Positions 33,330-42,363 of a stretch of 64,000 bases of DNA are shown piece after piece. The stretch is from Chryseobacterium rhizoplanae. Its GTDB lineage: Bacteria > Bacteroidota > Bacteroidia > Flavobacteriales > Weeksellaceae. The DNA lies in assembly GCF_900182655.1 (NCBI RefSeq), contig NZ_FXTC01000003.1, positions 124,001 through 188,000 on the forward strand, written 5' to 3'. Position 1 is the first letter of the stretch; each line of letters begins with the position of its first letter. The notes under the pieces were generated by a model that had not been told where the DNA came from, did no database searches, and was given only the letters and a program-made list of their open reading frames with translations. The translations under genes and the position numbers were made by a program.

Positions 33330-34955
33330 ATGCCCTTATCTTATGTGTATGGAACTTCTGAGGTTCCATTATTAGGACAGACCATCGGAGCCAATCTTAA
33401 AAGTACTGTCGAAAAATATCCCCATCAGGAAGCATTAGTCTGTGTTCATCAGAATTACAGAGCTACATACCAGGAATTTTACAATCAGACAACTGCCGTT
33501 GCCAAAGCTTTACTGCTTTTGGGAGCAAAATCCGGTGACAGAATCGGAATCTGGTCTTCCAACCGTTATGAATGGGTTCTTTTGCAGTATGCCACTGCGA
33601 GAATAGGAACTATTTTAGTCAATATCAATCCGGCCTACAGGACTCATGAACTCACCTATGTTCTTAATCAGTCTGAAGTTCGTTTTATTTTTTCGTCTTT
33701 AAGCTTTAAAAGCAGCAACTATAAAGAAATGGTTGAGTATGCCAAAGAAGTATGCCCTACCCTTGAGCATGAGATATTCTTTGATGAAAACTGGGAAGCA
33801 TTTGTCAATAACGGCCAGGATATTTCAGATGAAGTTCTCCACAGTTTTGAAGAACATGTACAGTTTGATGATCCTGTTAATATTCAATATACTTCCGGAA
33901 CTACAGGTTTCCCGAAAGGCGTTACGCTTTCTCATCATAATATCCTGAACAACGGCTATTTTATCGGAATCAGATTAAAATATACTGAGAAAGACCGCGT
34001 CTGTATTCCGGTACCTTTTTACCATTGTTTTGGTATGGTAATCGGAAATATATGCTGCACAGCCCACGGAGCCTGCATGGTAATTCCTAACGACAGCTTT
34101 GAACCGGAAATCACTTTAAAAGCCGTTTCTGAAGAAAAATGTACTTCTTTGTATGGGGTTCCTACCATGTTTATTGCGGAACTGGCGGTAAAAGGTTTTG
34201 ATAAGTATGATTTTTCAAGTTTAAGGACGGGTGTCATGGCAGGATCAGTATGTCCTCCGGAAATTATGAAAAAGGTAGAGAGCCTGATGAATATTAAAGA
34301 AATGAGCATCTGCTACGGAATGACGGAAACTTCACCCGTATCTACCCAAACTTTAATTGGAACGCCGCTGGAAAAGCAGGTCAGTACTGTGGGAACTGTT
34401 CAGGATCATCTTGAGATCAAAATTGTGGATGAAAATGGCAGAACCCTGAAACGCGGCGAACATGGTGAACTTTGCACAAGAGGCTATTCTGTCATGCTGA
34501 AATACTGGAATGATCCTGAAAACACAAAAAAAGTACTGGATGATGCACGCTGGATGCATACCGGAGATATGGCAGTAATGGATAAAGACGGATATATTAC
34601 CATTTCCGGAAGAATAAAAGACCTCATCATCCGTGGCGGAGAAAATATTTCACCCAAAGAAATTGAAGATTTTTTATACACGTACACCAATATCCTTGAT
34701 GTTCAGATCATTGGAGTTCCAAGTGAAAGATTCGGGGAAGAAGTGATGGCCTGGGTCAAAGTAAGGAAAGGATTCACTATCACAGCAGAGGAACTTCAGG
34801 AATATTGCAAAGGAAGAATTTCCCACTATAAAGTCCCGAAATACTGGAAGTTTGTAGATGAGTTCCCAATGACTATTTCCGGCAAAATAAGAAAGGTAGA
34901 AATGAGAGAAATCTCTATGAGGGAATTGGGACTGGAGAATGTAAAGCAGATATGA
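33330..34955 (+). CDS. AMP-binding acyl-CoA synthetase
   Basis: The 541-residue enzyme has the adenylate-forming signatures: P-loop-like YTSGTTGFPKGVTLSHHN (about residue 188), the YGMTETSPVS motif, the W(M)HTGDMAVMDKDGYI motif with Asp, IIRGGENISPKEIEDFL hinge, and a C-terminal catalytic Lys in TISGKIRKVEMRE. This is the pattern of medium/long-chain fatty acyl-CoA synthetases that activate fatty acids with ATP and CoA. It follows the sigma-factor gene pair by 58 bases on the same strand but probably is independent. The exact chain length is not readable. Confidence 0.9.
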   Translation: MPLSYVYGTSEVPLLGQTIGANLKSTVEKYPHQEALVCVHQNYRATYQEFYNQTTAVAKALLLLGAKSGDRIGIWSSNRYEWVLLQYATARIGTILVNINPAYRTHELTYVLNQSEVRFIFSSLSFKSSNYKEMVEYAKEVCPTLEHEIFFDENWEAFVNNGQDISDEVLHSFEEHVQFDDPVNIQYTSGTTGFPKGVTLSHHNILNNGYFIGIRLKYTEKDRVCIPVPFYHCFGMVIGNICCTAHGACMVIPNDSFEPEITLKAVSEEKCTSLYGVPTMFIAELAVKGFDKYDFSSLRTGVMAGSVCPPEIMKKVESLMNIKEMSICYGMTETSPVSTQTLIGTPLEKQVSTVGTVQDHLEIKIVDENGRTLKRGEHGELCTRGYSVMLKYWNDPENTKKVLDDARWMHTGDMAVMDKDGYITISGRIKDLIIRGGENISPKEIEDFLYTYTNILDVQIIGVPSERFGEEVMAWVKVRKGFTITAEELQEYCKGRISHYKVPKYWKFVDEFPMTISGKIRKVEMREISMRELGLENVKQI

Positions 34956-35034
34956 TAAGATTAAAAATGCAAAATTGCGAAATGATGAAATTGTTGAATC
35001 TGACAAATAATTTTTACCATTCAAACCTATAAAA

Positions 35035-35071
35035 AACAAAAAAGCATTTCAGTTTGAAATGCTTTTTTTAT
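35035..35071. terminator. Bidirectional terminator between acyl-CoA synthetase and rpoN
   Basis: AAAGCATTTCA and TGAAATGCTTT enclose GTT, with A-run before and T-run after, fitting both convergent genes. Confidence 0.9.
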
Positions 35072-35075
35072 GTTT

Positions 35076-36539
35076 TTAAAGTTCTTTTCTTAATCTTGCT
35101 ACAGGAATATTGAGCTGTTCACGATATTTTGCAATCGTTCTTCTGGCAATATTATAACCCTGTTCTTTTAGGATTACTACTAATGCATCATCTGTAAGCG
35201 GCTTTCTTTTATTTTCTTTGCTGATGACTTCCTGAAGGTGGGTTTTGATCTCTTTGGTAGAAACTTCTTCTCCATCATCATTCGTTAAGCTGTCTGAAAA
35301 CAGGTCTTTAAGATATACAATCCCGTTAGGAGTATCTGCATACTTACTTTTTACCACTCTTGAAATGGTAGAGATATCAAATCCCGTAATATCTGCAACG
35401 TCCTTTAAGATCATTGGTTTCAGAGATTTTTCGTCTCCGGTAATGAAATAATCCTTCTGGAATTTCACAATCGCTGTAATCGTCTGTAATAAGGTATTCT
35501 GACGTTGATTAATAGCATCAATATACCATTTTGCAGCATCCAGTTTCTGTTTGATAAATAATGCAGCCTGCTTATGCTCTGACGAATTTTTATCATGGGA
35601 GTAAGTCGTCAGAATATCTTTATATTCTTCAGAAACTCTTAAAGTAGGCGCATTTTTGCTGTTAAGCATAGGAATCACTAATCCGTCTTTTACCTGAATC
35701 ACAAAATCCGGAATAATTTCCTGATTAATTGTAATGGTTTGCGTATCAAAGTTTCCACCTACTTTCGGGGATAATTTTGAGATTTCGTCCAGTGCATCTT
35801 TCAGATCTTCTTCTTCAATATCATATTTCTGAATGATCTTGTTGTAATGCTTATTCGTCAGGGCTTCAAACTGATGTCTCAAAATATTGGCAGCTAAAGA
35901 AACTGCTTTATCTGAGCTTACTTTCTTTTCAATTTGCAGCAATAAACATTCCTGCAGGCCTCTTGCTCCTACTCCGGACGGGTCCAGCTTCTGAACATAG
36001 TTCTCCAGGATATCCTCAACTTTTTCTTTGGTTGTATAAATACCTTGTGAGAAAGCAAGATCATCAACAATAGACTTGATTTCTCTTCTAAGATATCCGT
36101 CTGTATCTAAGTTCCCGATAAGGTATTCTGCAATCTTAAGATCTTCCTCACTGATATTCACCAGGTGTATCTGCTCTGTAAGATAGTCGTATAAAGACTG
36201 TCCCTCCGTGAGAAGACTTTCATTGTCAAATTCTTCATCATCCGGAGAATAGTTGCTGGATGCGGTTTTATAGCTTGGTTCATCGTCATAGATATATTCA
36301 TTGACGTCGAAATCTGTTTCAATGCTTTCTGTACCCTCATCCTTATAAGCATCTTCCAGGGAAGAGTATTCATCTTCTTTAGAATCTTCTTTCGCAATTT
36401 CCAAAGCCGGGTTTTCTTCTAACTCTCTCTCCAGCTCCTCTTCAAATTCCAGAGTATGAAGTTGAATAAGCTTCATCAACTGGATTTGCTGAGGGGCCAG
36501 CTTTTGTCCTAATTTGAGTTGTAAGTGTTGTTTAAGCAT
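35076..36539 (-). CDS. rpoN: RNA polymerase sigma-54 factor
   Basis: Sigma-54 directs RNA polymerase to -24/-12 promoters that need an AAA+ activator. The 487-residue product has the Gln/Leu-rich activator region I (LKQHLQLKLGQKLAPQQIQLMKLIQLHTLEFEEELERELEENPAL), an acidic region II, the core-binding domain, and the RpoN box near the end (ARRTIAKYREQLNI). No enhancer-binding activator gene is adjacent. Confidence 0.95.
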   Translation of the reverse strand: MLKQHLQLKLGQKLAPQQIQLMKLIQLHTLEFEEELERELEENPALEIAKEDSKEDEYSSLEDAYKDEGTESIETDFDVNEYIYDDEPSYKTASSNYSPDDEEFDNESLLTEGQSLYDYLTEQIHLVNISEEDLKIAEYLIGNLDTDGYLRREIKSIVDDLAFSQGIYTTKEKVEDILENYVQKLDPSGVGARGLQECLLLQIEKKVSSDKAVSLAANILRHQFEALTNKHYNKIIQKYDIEEEDLKDALDEISKLSPKVGGNFDTQTITINQEIIPDFVIQVKDGLVIPMLNSKNAPTLRVSEEYKDILTTYSHDKNSSEHKQAALFIKQKLDAAKWYIDAINQRQNTLLQTITAIVKFQKDYFITGDEKSLKPMILKDVADITGFDISTISRVVKSKYADTPNGIVYLKDLFSDSLTNDDGEEVSTKEIKTHLQEVISKENKRKPLTDDALVVILKEQGYNIARRTIAKYREQLNIPVARLRKEL

Positions 36540-36654
36540 ATTCTTATTTGCGTTTTAACATAACATATTCTACGAATTTAATAAATTTATTTGACAAAAA
36601 ACACATTTAGCATGATTTTTGCAGTATACATCCCATCTTAATAAACTATTGAAA

Positions 36655-36691
36655 AATAAAAAAAGCCTTAACTTGTGATTAAGGCTTTTTT
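36655..36691 (-). terminator. Terminator of asnS
   Basis: AAAAGCCTTAA (36661-36671) and TTAAGGCTTTT (36679-36689) form an 11-bp stem with loop CTTGTGA. On the minus strand a T-run follows. Confidence 0.9.
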
Positions 36692-36698
36692 TATTGCT

Positions 36699-38147
36699 CT
36701 AGAATTCAGCGCTTTTCGGCGTTCTTGGGAAAGGAATCACATCTCTGATATTTGTCATTCCTGTTACGAAAAGAACTAGTCTTTCCAGTCCTAAACCAAA
36801 GCCCGCATGCGGTACAGAACCGAATTTTCTGGTATCAAGGTACCACCAAAGCTCATGCTCATCTACATGCATATCTGCCATTTTCTGTTTTAAAACATCT
36901 AATCTTGCTTCTCTTTCAGATCCACCGATGATCTCACCGATACCAGGGAAAAGAACATCCATTGCTGCAACGGTTTTGTTGTCATCGTTCAGTTTCATAT
37001 AGAAAGCTTTGATTTCTTTCGGGTAGTCAAATAATACTACCGGGCTTTCAAAATGCTTTTCTACAAGGTATCTTTCATGCTCAGACTGAAGGTCTGTTCC
37101 CCATTTTTCAACCGGGTAAGCAAATTTTCCTTTTTTGTTTTCTTTAGAGTTCAACAGGATTTCGATTGCTTCTGTATAGCTTACACGCTTGAAACGCTTA
37201 GCCACTACATTCTGAAGTTTTTCGATAAGACCTTCTTTAGCTCTTTCTTTTTCCGGTTTTGTTTTCTGTTCTTCTGCAAAACGATTGTCTAAGAACTCCA
37301 GATCATCTTTGCAGTTATCCAATACATACTGGATCACATATTTCAAGAAATCTTCCGCAAGGTCGATATTGTCTTCAAGGTTGTTGAAAGCTACTTCCGG
37401 CTCAATCATCCAGAACTCGGCAAGGTGTCTTGTGGTGTTAGAATTTTCAGCACGGAAAGTAGGTCCGAAAGTATAAATTCTTCCCAATCCCATCGCAGCA
37501 GTTTCTCCTTCAAGCTGTCCTGAAACGGTAAGGTTGGTTTTTTTACCGAAGAAATCCTGTGCAAAATCAATTTCGCCTTCTTCCGTTTTCGGCATATTGT
37601 TCAGATCAAAGTTGGTTACTCCGAACATTTCACCTGCTCCTTCCGCATCTGCGCCTGTAATAACCGGTGTGTTGATATAGAAAAACTGGTTCTGGTTGAA
37701 GAATGAGTGAACAGCAAAACTTACTGCATGACGCACTCTGAACACCGCTCCGAAAAGGTTCGTTCTGAATCTTAAGTGTGCCTGCTCACGAAGTTTTTCA
37801 AGACTGTGTTTCTTAGGCTGAAGAATTGTACTCTGAAGTTCTTCTGTAAAGTTATCTCCTAAAATAATGATCTTTTTAGCGATAATTTCCACAGATTGTC
37901 CTGCTCCCTGGCTTTCCACCACTTCTCCTATTACTTTCAGGGAAGAAGCTGTACTGATATTCTTGATAATAGCTTCATCAAAATTTTCGAAATCAACAAC
38001 TATCTGCAAATTATTAATCGTAGAACCATCATTAAGTGCAATAAAGCGATTTGCACGGAATGATCTTACCCATCCGTAAACAGTAATGTCATGATGTAAT
38101 ACTTTCTTGTAATCCTTTAGGATTTCTTTGATCGTTTGCTTTTTCAT
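36699..38147 (-). CDS. asnS: Asparagine--tRNA ligase
   Basis: AsnS is a class II tRNA synthetase that charges tRNA-Asn. The 482-residue product has the N-terminal OB-fold anticodon-binding domain ([28 protein letters not shown]), motif 2 ([25 protein letters not shown]), and motif 3 ([28 protein letters not shown]). The terminal PRTPKSAEF is usual for AsnRS. A -7 box TAACTTTG (38194 to 38187) lies 40 bases before the ATG. Confidence 0.96.
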   Translation of the reverse strand: MKKQTIKEILKDYKKVLHHDITVYGWVRSFRANRFIALNDGSTINNLQIVVDFENFDEAIIKNISTASSLKVIGEVVESQGAGQSVEIIAKKIIILGDNFTEELQSTILQPKKHSLEKLREQAHLRFRTNLFGAVFRVRHAVSFAVHSFFNQNQFFYINTPVITGADAEGAGEMFGVTNFDLNNMPKTEEGEIDFAQDFFGKKTNLTVSGQLEGETAAMGLGRIYTFGPTFRAENSNTTRHLAEFWMIEPEVAFNNLEDNIDLAEDFLKYVIQYVLDNCKDDLEFLDNRFAEEQKTKPEKERAKEGLIEKLQNVVAKRFKRVSYTEAIEILLNSKENKKGKFAYPVEKWGTDLQSEHERYLVEKHFESPVVLFDYPKEIKAFYMKLNDDNKTVAAMDVLFPGIGEIIGGSEREARLDVLKQKMADMHVDEHELWWYLDTRKFGSVPHAGFGLGLERLVLFVTGMTNIRDVIPFPRTPKSAEF

Positions 38148-38186
38148 TTGTTGATGATAAATTTTTTATATAAAAATTAATGTCCG

Positions 38187-38194
38187 CAAAGTTA
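38187..38194 (-). promoter_or_regulatory. -7 promoter element of asnS
   Basis: TAACTTTG on the minus strand fits TAnnTTTG. The upstream terminator T-run ends one base before it. Confidence 0.6.
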
Positions 38195-38224
38195 CAAAAA
38201 AACAGCGCAACTTGATGATTGCGC
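38195..38224 (-). terminator. Terminator facing asnS with no intact gene before it
   Basis: On the minus strand GCGCAA (38224-38219) pairs with TTGCGC (38210-38205) and a run of seven T follows. No intact minus-strand gene ends here, only a short coding-like remnant at 38252-38375. Confidence 0.7.
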
Positions 38225-38226
38225 CG

Positions 38227-38895
38227 TCTTTAAAAATCATTTAACAGGTATTTAAACTTTCAGTTCAGGAAATTCACCTTTTTTCTTCTGCAGACTCTCC
38301 TTCATTTTCAGGTACATTTCCACTCAATATTATCCTGAACTTCAATAAAATCCGGAATAAACACCCGGAATAAACACACTTACACTATCACTTTTAAAGA
38401 ATAAAATATTATTTTACTCTGGGTTTTCATGGAATTAGTTTATTGAAATGGTTATTAGTTTTTAAGTGATAAGTTTGTGGTAAATTACCGGGTCATACAT
38501 CCATTTTTAGACTATACTATACTTTTAAACTTTGTGGCGGATGAACCGGATTTACTGTTTAATGATTTTAAATGATCACTACACTTTACATCTCTGAATT
38601 CTGAACAATTACTTCATTATTTACATTTAATTTTCTGGTTATTTTTTCTGGTTTTTATCCTCTTCATGATTAGTTTTATGATACAATTCCTGACTTGATT
38701 TCTTTTAATGATCAACAGTTTGGAACTGATATCTTGTATTGTGCACATACAAAATAAATGGTTGTGTTTTTACCTGAAGCAAAGATGCAGGAAGTGAAAT
38801 AATGACACAAGTGAATGGTCTATAGATTCATAAATTTATATACCTAAAATCATGAATCTATAAACAATAATAAAATGAATATCAACAAATTAAAC
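38227..38895. other. Gene-free gap with a possible decayed gene end
   Basis: This is the longest gap in the window. On the minus strand two short frames abut: IPDFIEVQDNIEWKCT ending at 38308, and MYLKMKESLQKKKGEFPELKV ending at the stop at 38252, 28 bases before a terminator. They read as one C-terminus split by a frameshift. A 13-bp tandem duplication (CGGAATAAACAC twice, about 38351-38375) lies at the break zone. The rest, 38400-38895, shows nothing I can name. The promoter of an upstream gene may also be lost. Confidence 0.35.
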
Positions 38896-40629
38896 CTAAT
38901 TTGAAGACATGTTTTCAATTTCTTTCAGATAGATAGAAAGAGGGGTTCCGGTTCTTTTTTTGAAGGCTAAAGTGAAAGCCTGTTCGTTATTATATCCTAA
39001 TTCTTCTGCGATAAAAGGAATTTTATAGGACCTGAATTTTCTGTCAGTGGCCAATCTGCTGATGGCATAGTCAATACGGAGATCGTTGAGATACGTTGCA
39101 AAGTTTTTTCCTTTGTAAGTATTGATAATTTCTGACAGATATTTAGAGTTTGTTTTTATTTTTTTGGCAAGGCTTCCCAACGTAATTCCTTTATTCAAAA
39201 ACTGATCTTTGCTTTCAAATATTTCAAGTTCCTTTAAAATGGTCTGGGCAATATCTTCAGAAACCGTTCTGGATGTTTTGTCTTCAGAATTTTCCGTATT
39301 TTCTACCGGATGAATTTCTTGTCCGGCTTCCGGCTCTTTATTTTTCACTACTCTTTTTTCATTTACAGATTGAATCAGATCCTGGGCTATCTTTTTATAG
39401 TTCTTTTCAGATTTTTTATATTTAAAATAAACATTGATAAACAGAAGGTGTGATATCAACAAAAGACTCAGTACAATATAAAACAGACTCTTCCTTTTGG
39501 TAAGCTCGTTAGTAATATCTTCCTTCTCCTGCTGCAACTCCGGCGTATCATATCTTCTCGGAAGCTCTCTGGAAATGTACCTGAACTGCGTATCCAGGAC
39601 CTGATCAACTTTTAGAAAACGGTCTACATAATACAGCTGCTTTTCTTTATCACCGTTTTCTTTATAATAATCAATCAGATAGGTATATACATCTCTCAGC
39701 TCCGGATAGATATAATTTGTTTTAAGAACCATAGAATCAATCTTCCGGAAAAAGTCTACAGATTTTTCTTTTTCCTGAAGCCCGGCATAGGATTTCCCTA
39801 AATATAAAAGAGTATAATGCTGGTTTCTTTTACTGCCACTATTATTGGTAAAGAAATATTTTTCACACTCCAGTAAACCGTCAATTGCTTTCTGATAATT
39901 TTTTGAATGAAGATGATAATAGCCCAGCAGCCCAAGGTTTTGATAATAACGGTAAACATCTTTACTTTTTTTGGAACCCTGTAAACCTTCCTGTATCAAT
40001 GCATATGCAGAATCCATTTTATTGATCTCTATATAAGCATCTGCCAGGTTTAATTTGAGGGAATTGATCTCCGTCTCATTCATATAATCGGCATCATAAG
40101 CATAATGCCTCAGTACTTTTGCAGTCTCCTCATGTTTCCCGATATAATTGTTGAGATAGGCAATACTGATATGGGCCATGGCAATCTGCCTTTTATTTCC
40201 TTTTTCTTTTGCATACTTCAAACCTAGGATATAATTATTCAATGCAGACTGAAGATTATCATTTCTAAAATAAAGATTTCCTCTTAAAAGATAAATTCTG
40301 GCCGGATAGGTATTTTCTTTAGAGTTTTGGGTGATATGCTGTAAGCTGTCAAGGTATTTTAGTGCATTAGGTAAATCCTCGTCAAAATGAAGCATAACGT
40401 ACCCTTCAGCAATCTGAGTTGTATTGTTTTCAGACTTTGCTTTTTTAAGATAAGAACTGGCAATACTTTTTGAGTTGTTTGTATCTCCGGGAAGAGCCTT
40501 ATAAAATTCGTCTTCCAATTCTTTATAAGTCCGTTTTTCCGGATTATTTTTTTCGGTATTATTGGTCTGTGCCTGAAAAAACACATTCCATATCATCAAA
40601 AACAGGATTAAACATTTTATTTTCATCAT
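38896..40629 (-). CDS. TPR sensor with transmembrane segment and AraC-type DNA-binding domain
   Basis: This 577-residue hybrid regulator begins with a signal peptide (MMKIKCLILFLMIWNVFFQAQ). A run of TPR-like helices follows (about residues 50-340, e.g. ENTYPARIYLLRGNLYFRNDNLQSALNNYILGLKYAKEKGN). One membrane helix near residue 385 (SLFYIVLSLLLISHLLFINVYF), a linker, and a C-terminal AraC helix-turn-helix (LGSLAKKIKTNSKYLSEIINTYKGKNF, FIAEELGYNNEQAFTLAFKKRTGT) complete it. This places the sensor in the periplasm and the DNA-binding part in the cytoplasm. Such one-component TPR-AraC regulators are frequent in Chryseobacterium-type genomes; the signal is unknown. Confidence 0.85.
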   Translation of the reverse strand: MMKIKCLILFLMIWNVFFQAQTNNTEKNNPEKRTYKELEDEFYKALPGDTNNSKSIASSYLKKAKSENNTTQIAEGYVMLHFDEDLPNALKYLDSLQHITQNSKENTYPARIYLLRGNLYFRNDNLQSALNNYILGLKYAKEKGNKRQIAMAHISIAYLNNYIGKHEETAKVLRHYAYDADYMNETEINSLKLNLADAYIEINKMDSAYALIQEGLQGSKKSKDVYRYYQNLGLLGYYHLHSKNYQKAIDGLLECEKYFFTNNSGSKRNQHYTLLYLGKSYAGLQEKEKSVDFFRKIDSMVLKTNYIYPELRDVYTYLIDYYKENGDKEKQLYYVDRFLKVDQVLDTQFRYISRELPRRYDTPELQQEKEDITNELTKRKSLFYIVLSLLLISHLLFINVYFKYKKSEKNYKKIAQDLIQSVNEKRVVKNKEPEAGQEIHPVENTENSEDKTSRTVSEDIAQTILKELEIFESKDQFLNKGITLGSLAKKIKTNSKYLSEIINTYKGKNFATYLNDLRIDYAISRLATDRKFRSYKIPFIAEELGYNNEQAFTLAFKKRTGTPLSIYLKEIENMSSN

Positions 40630-40784
40630 TCATCCGAGCTATATTACAAAAATATTATTTTTCTTCTGTAGATGCACCACTGCTTTTGCTTTTTTCATGT
40701 ATTAATCAATATTTTCATTAAATTTAATGCTGATAAGTCTCTAAAAAGAGAGTACAGACTGATGGCTGCACTCTCTTCAAAAAA

Positions 40785-41426
40785 TTATTTCCATTCTACT
40801 CTACCCTCAAGATAATATACTCTTCCATCACTCTCGTAAAGAAGATCATATCCCTGGGATGTCAGATAAAAATGGCAAACCTTTGTTTCTCCGCTTCTAT
40901 CTTTAAAATCGATAACAGCCGGACACATTTTAGCATGATCCATTTTTTTCACAATCAGGTCAAAATTTTTCTGAATATTTTTTTTGCTGTAAAGCGACAG
41001 CATCCTGTCATCAATAAACCGGATATATTTCAGAGATGAAAGCGGATAAGTAATCAATTTAAAAGGTTTTCCCGCAAGCTTAGCTGCATTTTCATTAAAA
41101 AAATTCGTGATTGAAAGACTATCCCGGGTAATATTTTTCACCACGCTTGATTCATATCTTTGTCCATCCGTAAATTCCATACTGTAGATGGCTTCCATTT
41201 TAATGGCAAAACCTTTCCCTGATTTTCTTAAATCTTTTAAATCTGTAAATTCTTTTCCTTTTTTAATCACAATCAAAACATTTCCTTCTCCAAAATCACA
41301 GTCATAATATTTTTTATAATCAAAAGGTTCTTCTGTAGAAGTATTCACTGTATCATTAGTGGTATTTTGTGAAAAAATACGTACTGAAAACAGGAATAAA
41401 AATAATATGAGTTTATAATTTTTCAT
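40785..41426 (-). CDS. Secreted protein of unknown function
   Basis: The 213-residue product has a signal peptide (MKNYKLILFLFLFSVRIFSQ) and no other membrane segment. The mature part contains a Cys pair (C43 in YYDCDFGEG, and later KMCPAVIDF and KVCHFYL) and beta-rich sequence. I do not recognise the family. It is two bases after the LA_2272-like gene and is certainly in the same operon. Confidence 0.55.
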   Translation of the reverse strand: MKNYKLILFLFLFSVRIFSQNTTNDTVNTSTEEPFDYKKYYDCDFGEGNVLIVIKKGKEFTDLKDLRKSGKGFAIKMEAIYSMEFTDGQRYESSVVKNITRDSLSITNFFNENAAKLAGKPFKLITYPLSSLKYIRFIDDRMLSLYSKKNIQKNFDLIVKKMDHAKMCPAVIDFKDRSGETKVCHFYLTSQGYDLLYESDGRVYYLEGRVEWK

Positions 41427-41428
41427 GT

Positions 41429-42058
41429 CTAATTTGTTTTCTGTTTTTTAAAATTCCAGTTGATGAGCGGAAGTTTTCTTTTTCCGTTTTCATTCCATCC
41501 GCCGATCTGGATTCCTCTGAAATCTTCACATTTGTTATACAAACCAATCTGCAACCCACGGCATTTATGTCCAATATTGGCCAACGGTGCTGCAGAAACA
41601 CCTTTCATCTCATGATGCAGGTTAAAAAATGGAGAAACAGATACTCCGTTGGTCACCGCATATGTGTTGATATTACTCGAAACATTGATCTCCAGACCAT
41701 TTGTAACAGTAGGTTCCATATTGATCAGAGACAATTGAAGTCCATTGATTGTATTCATCTTTTCACGGGGAACCATTACATAATCATCATTGCCTGGTAA
41801 TTGTAAGTTGACAAGCATCAACGGAGGAAGAAAAATACCCAGGAAGTTGAATCCCATTCCTAATCCGTTTACTTTTTTAGGCTTAAAATGATCTTCCTCA
41901 TCATAGTATTTAAATAAAATCCCGTTGACATTTCTGACATTCTTTGAAGGGGAAGCTGCAATAAATCTCGGTTTCAAAGAATCTGCTTTTAAACTGTCTG
42001 ATGCATAAGCCAGACTATTGAATAAAAGAACTGCTGCAAATAAAATTCGTGTTTTCAT
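41429..42058 (-). CDS. Secreted LA_2272-like surface-repeat protein
   Basis: This 209-residue protein has a signal peptide (MKTRILFAAVLLFNSLAYA). Its second half shows the repeated strand pattern of LA_2272-family surface-repeat proteins: NGLQLSLINM, NGLEINVSSNIN, KGVSAAPLANIGHKCRGLQIGLYNKCEDFRGIQIGGWNENGKRKLPLINWNF. Each unit has G[LI]Q[IL]..[WY]N. Function unknown, envelope-located by signal peptide. The first gene of the operon; its upstream region carries a palindrome (42144-42160) that matches one in front of the divergent regulator gene. Confidence 0.6.
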   Translation of the reverse strand: MKTRILFAAVLLFNSLAYASDSLKADSLKPRFIAASPSKNVRNVNGILFKYYDEEDHFKPKKVNGLGMGFNFLGIFLPPLMLVNLQLPGNDDYVMVPREKMNTINGLQLSLINMEPTVTNGLEINVSSNINTYAVTNGVSVSPFFNLHHEMKGVSAAPLANIGHKCRGLQIGLYNKCEDFRGIQIGGWNENGKRKLPLINWNFKKQKTN

Positions 42059-42143
42059 AACGCATTATTTTAAAATTACATTTCAAAATTATCAGCAGAA
42101 AGCACAGTTTTGAATGTGAAAAAAAATTAAAAAAAACATTCTG

Positions 42144-42160
42144 TTTGCGAAAATCACAAA
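42144..42160. promoter_or_regulatory. Operator-like palindrome upstream of the LA_2272-like operon
   Basis: TTTGCGA-AAA-TCACAAA, an inverted repeat with one mismatch. It is 85 bases from the LA_2272-like start (minus) and has a near-identical partner at 42344-42360, exactly 200 bases away. Confidence 0.6.
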
Positions 42161-42343
42161 ATACGGGCTGGAAACTGGAAGAAAGAGGTTCGAAGTTACT
42201 TTGAGTGATCAATAGTAATCGTGCTTATATTTCCAATTACTTTTAAATTATTATTGATTCTTTCGACTACCAATACTTCCCGCCTTCAAGCTTCCCACCT
42301 TTTAAACAGAAAATCAAAAACTCTTTCCACAAAAAATATTACA

Positions 42344-42360
42344 TTTGTGAAAATCACAAA
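42344..42360. promoter_or_regulatory. Operator-like palindrome at the regulator promoter
   Basis: TTTGTGA-AAA-TCACAAA is a perfect 7-bp inverted repeat. It overlaps the -7 element TACATTTG (42340-42347) and ends three bases before the ATG at 42364, an ideal place for autorepression. Confidence 0.7.
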
Positions 42361-42363
42361 ACT

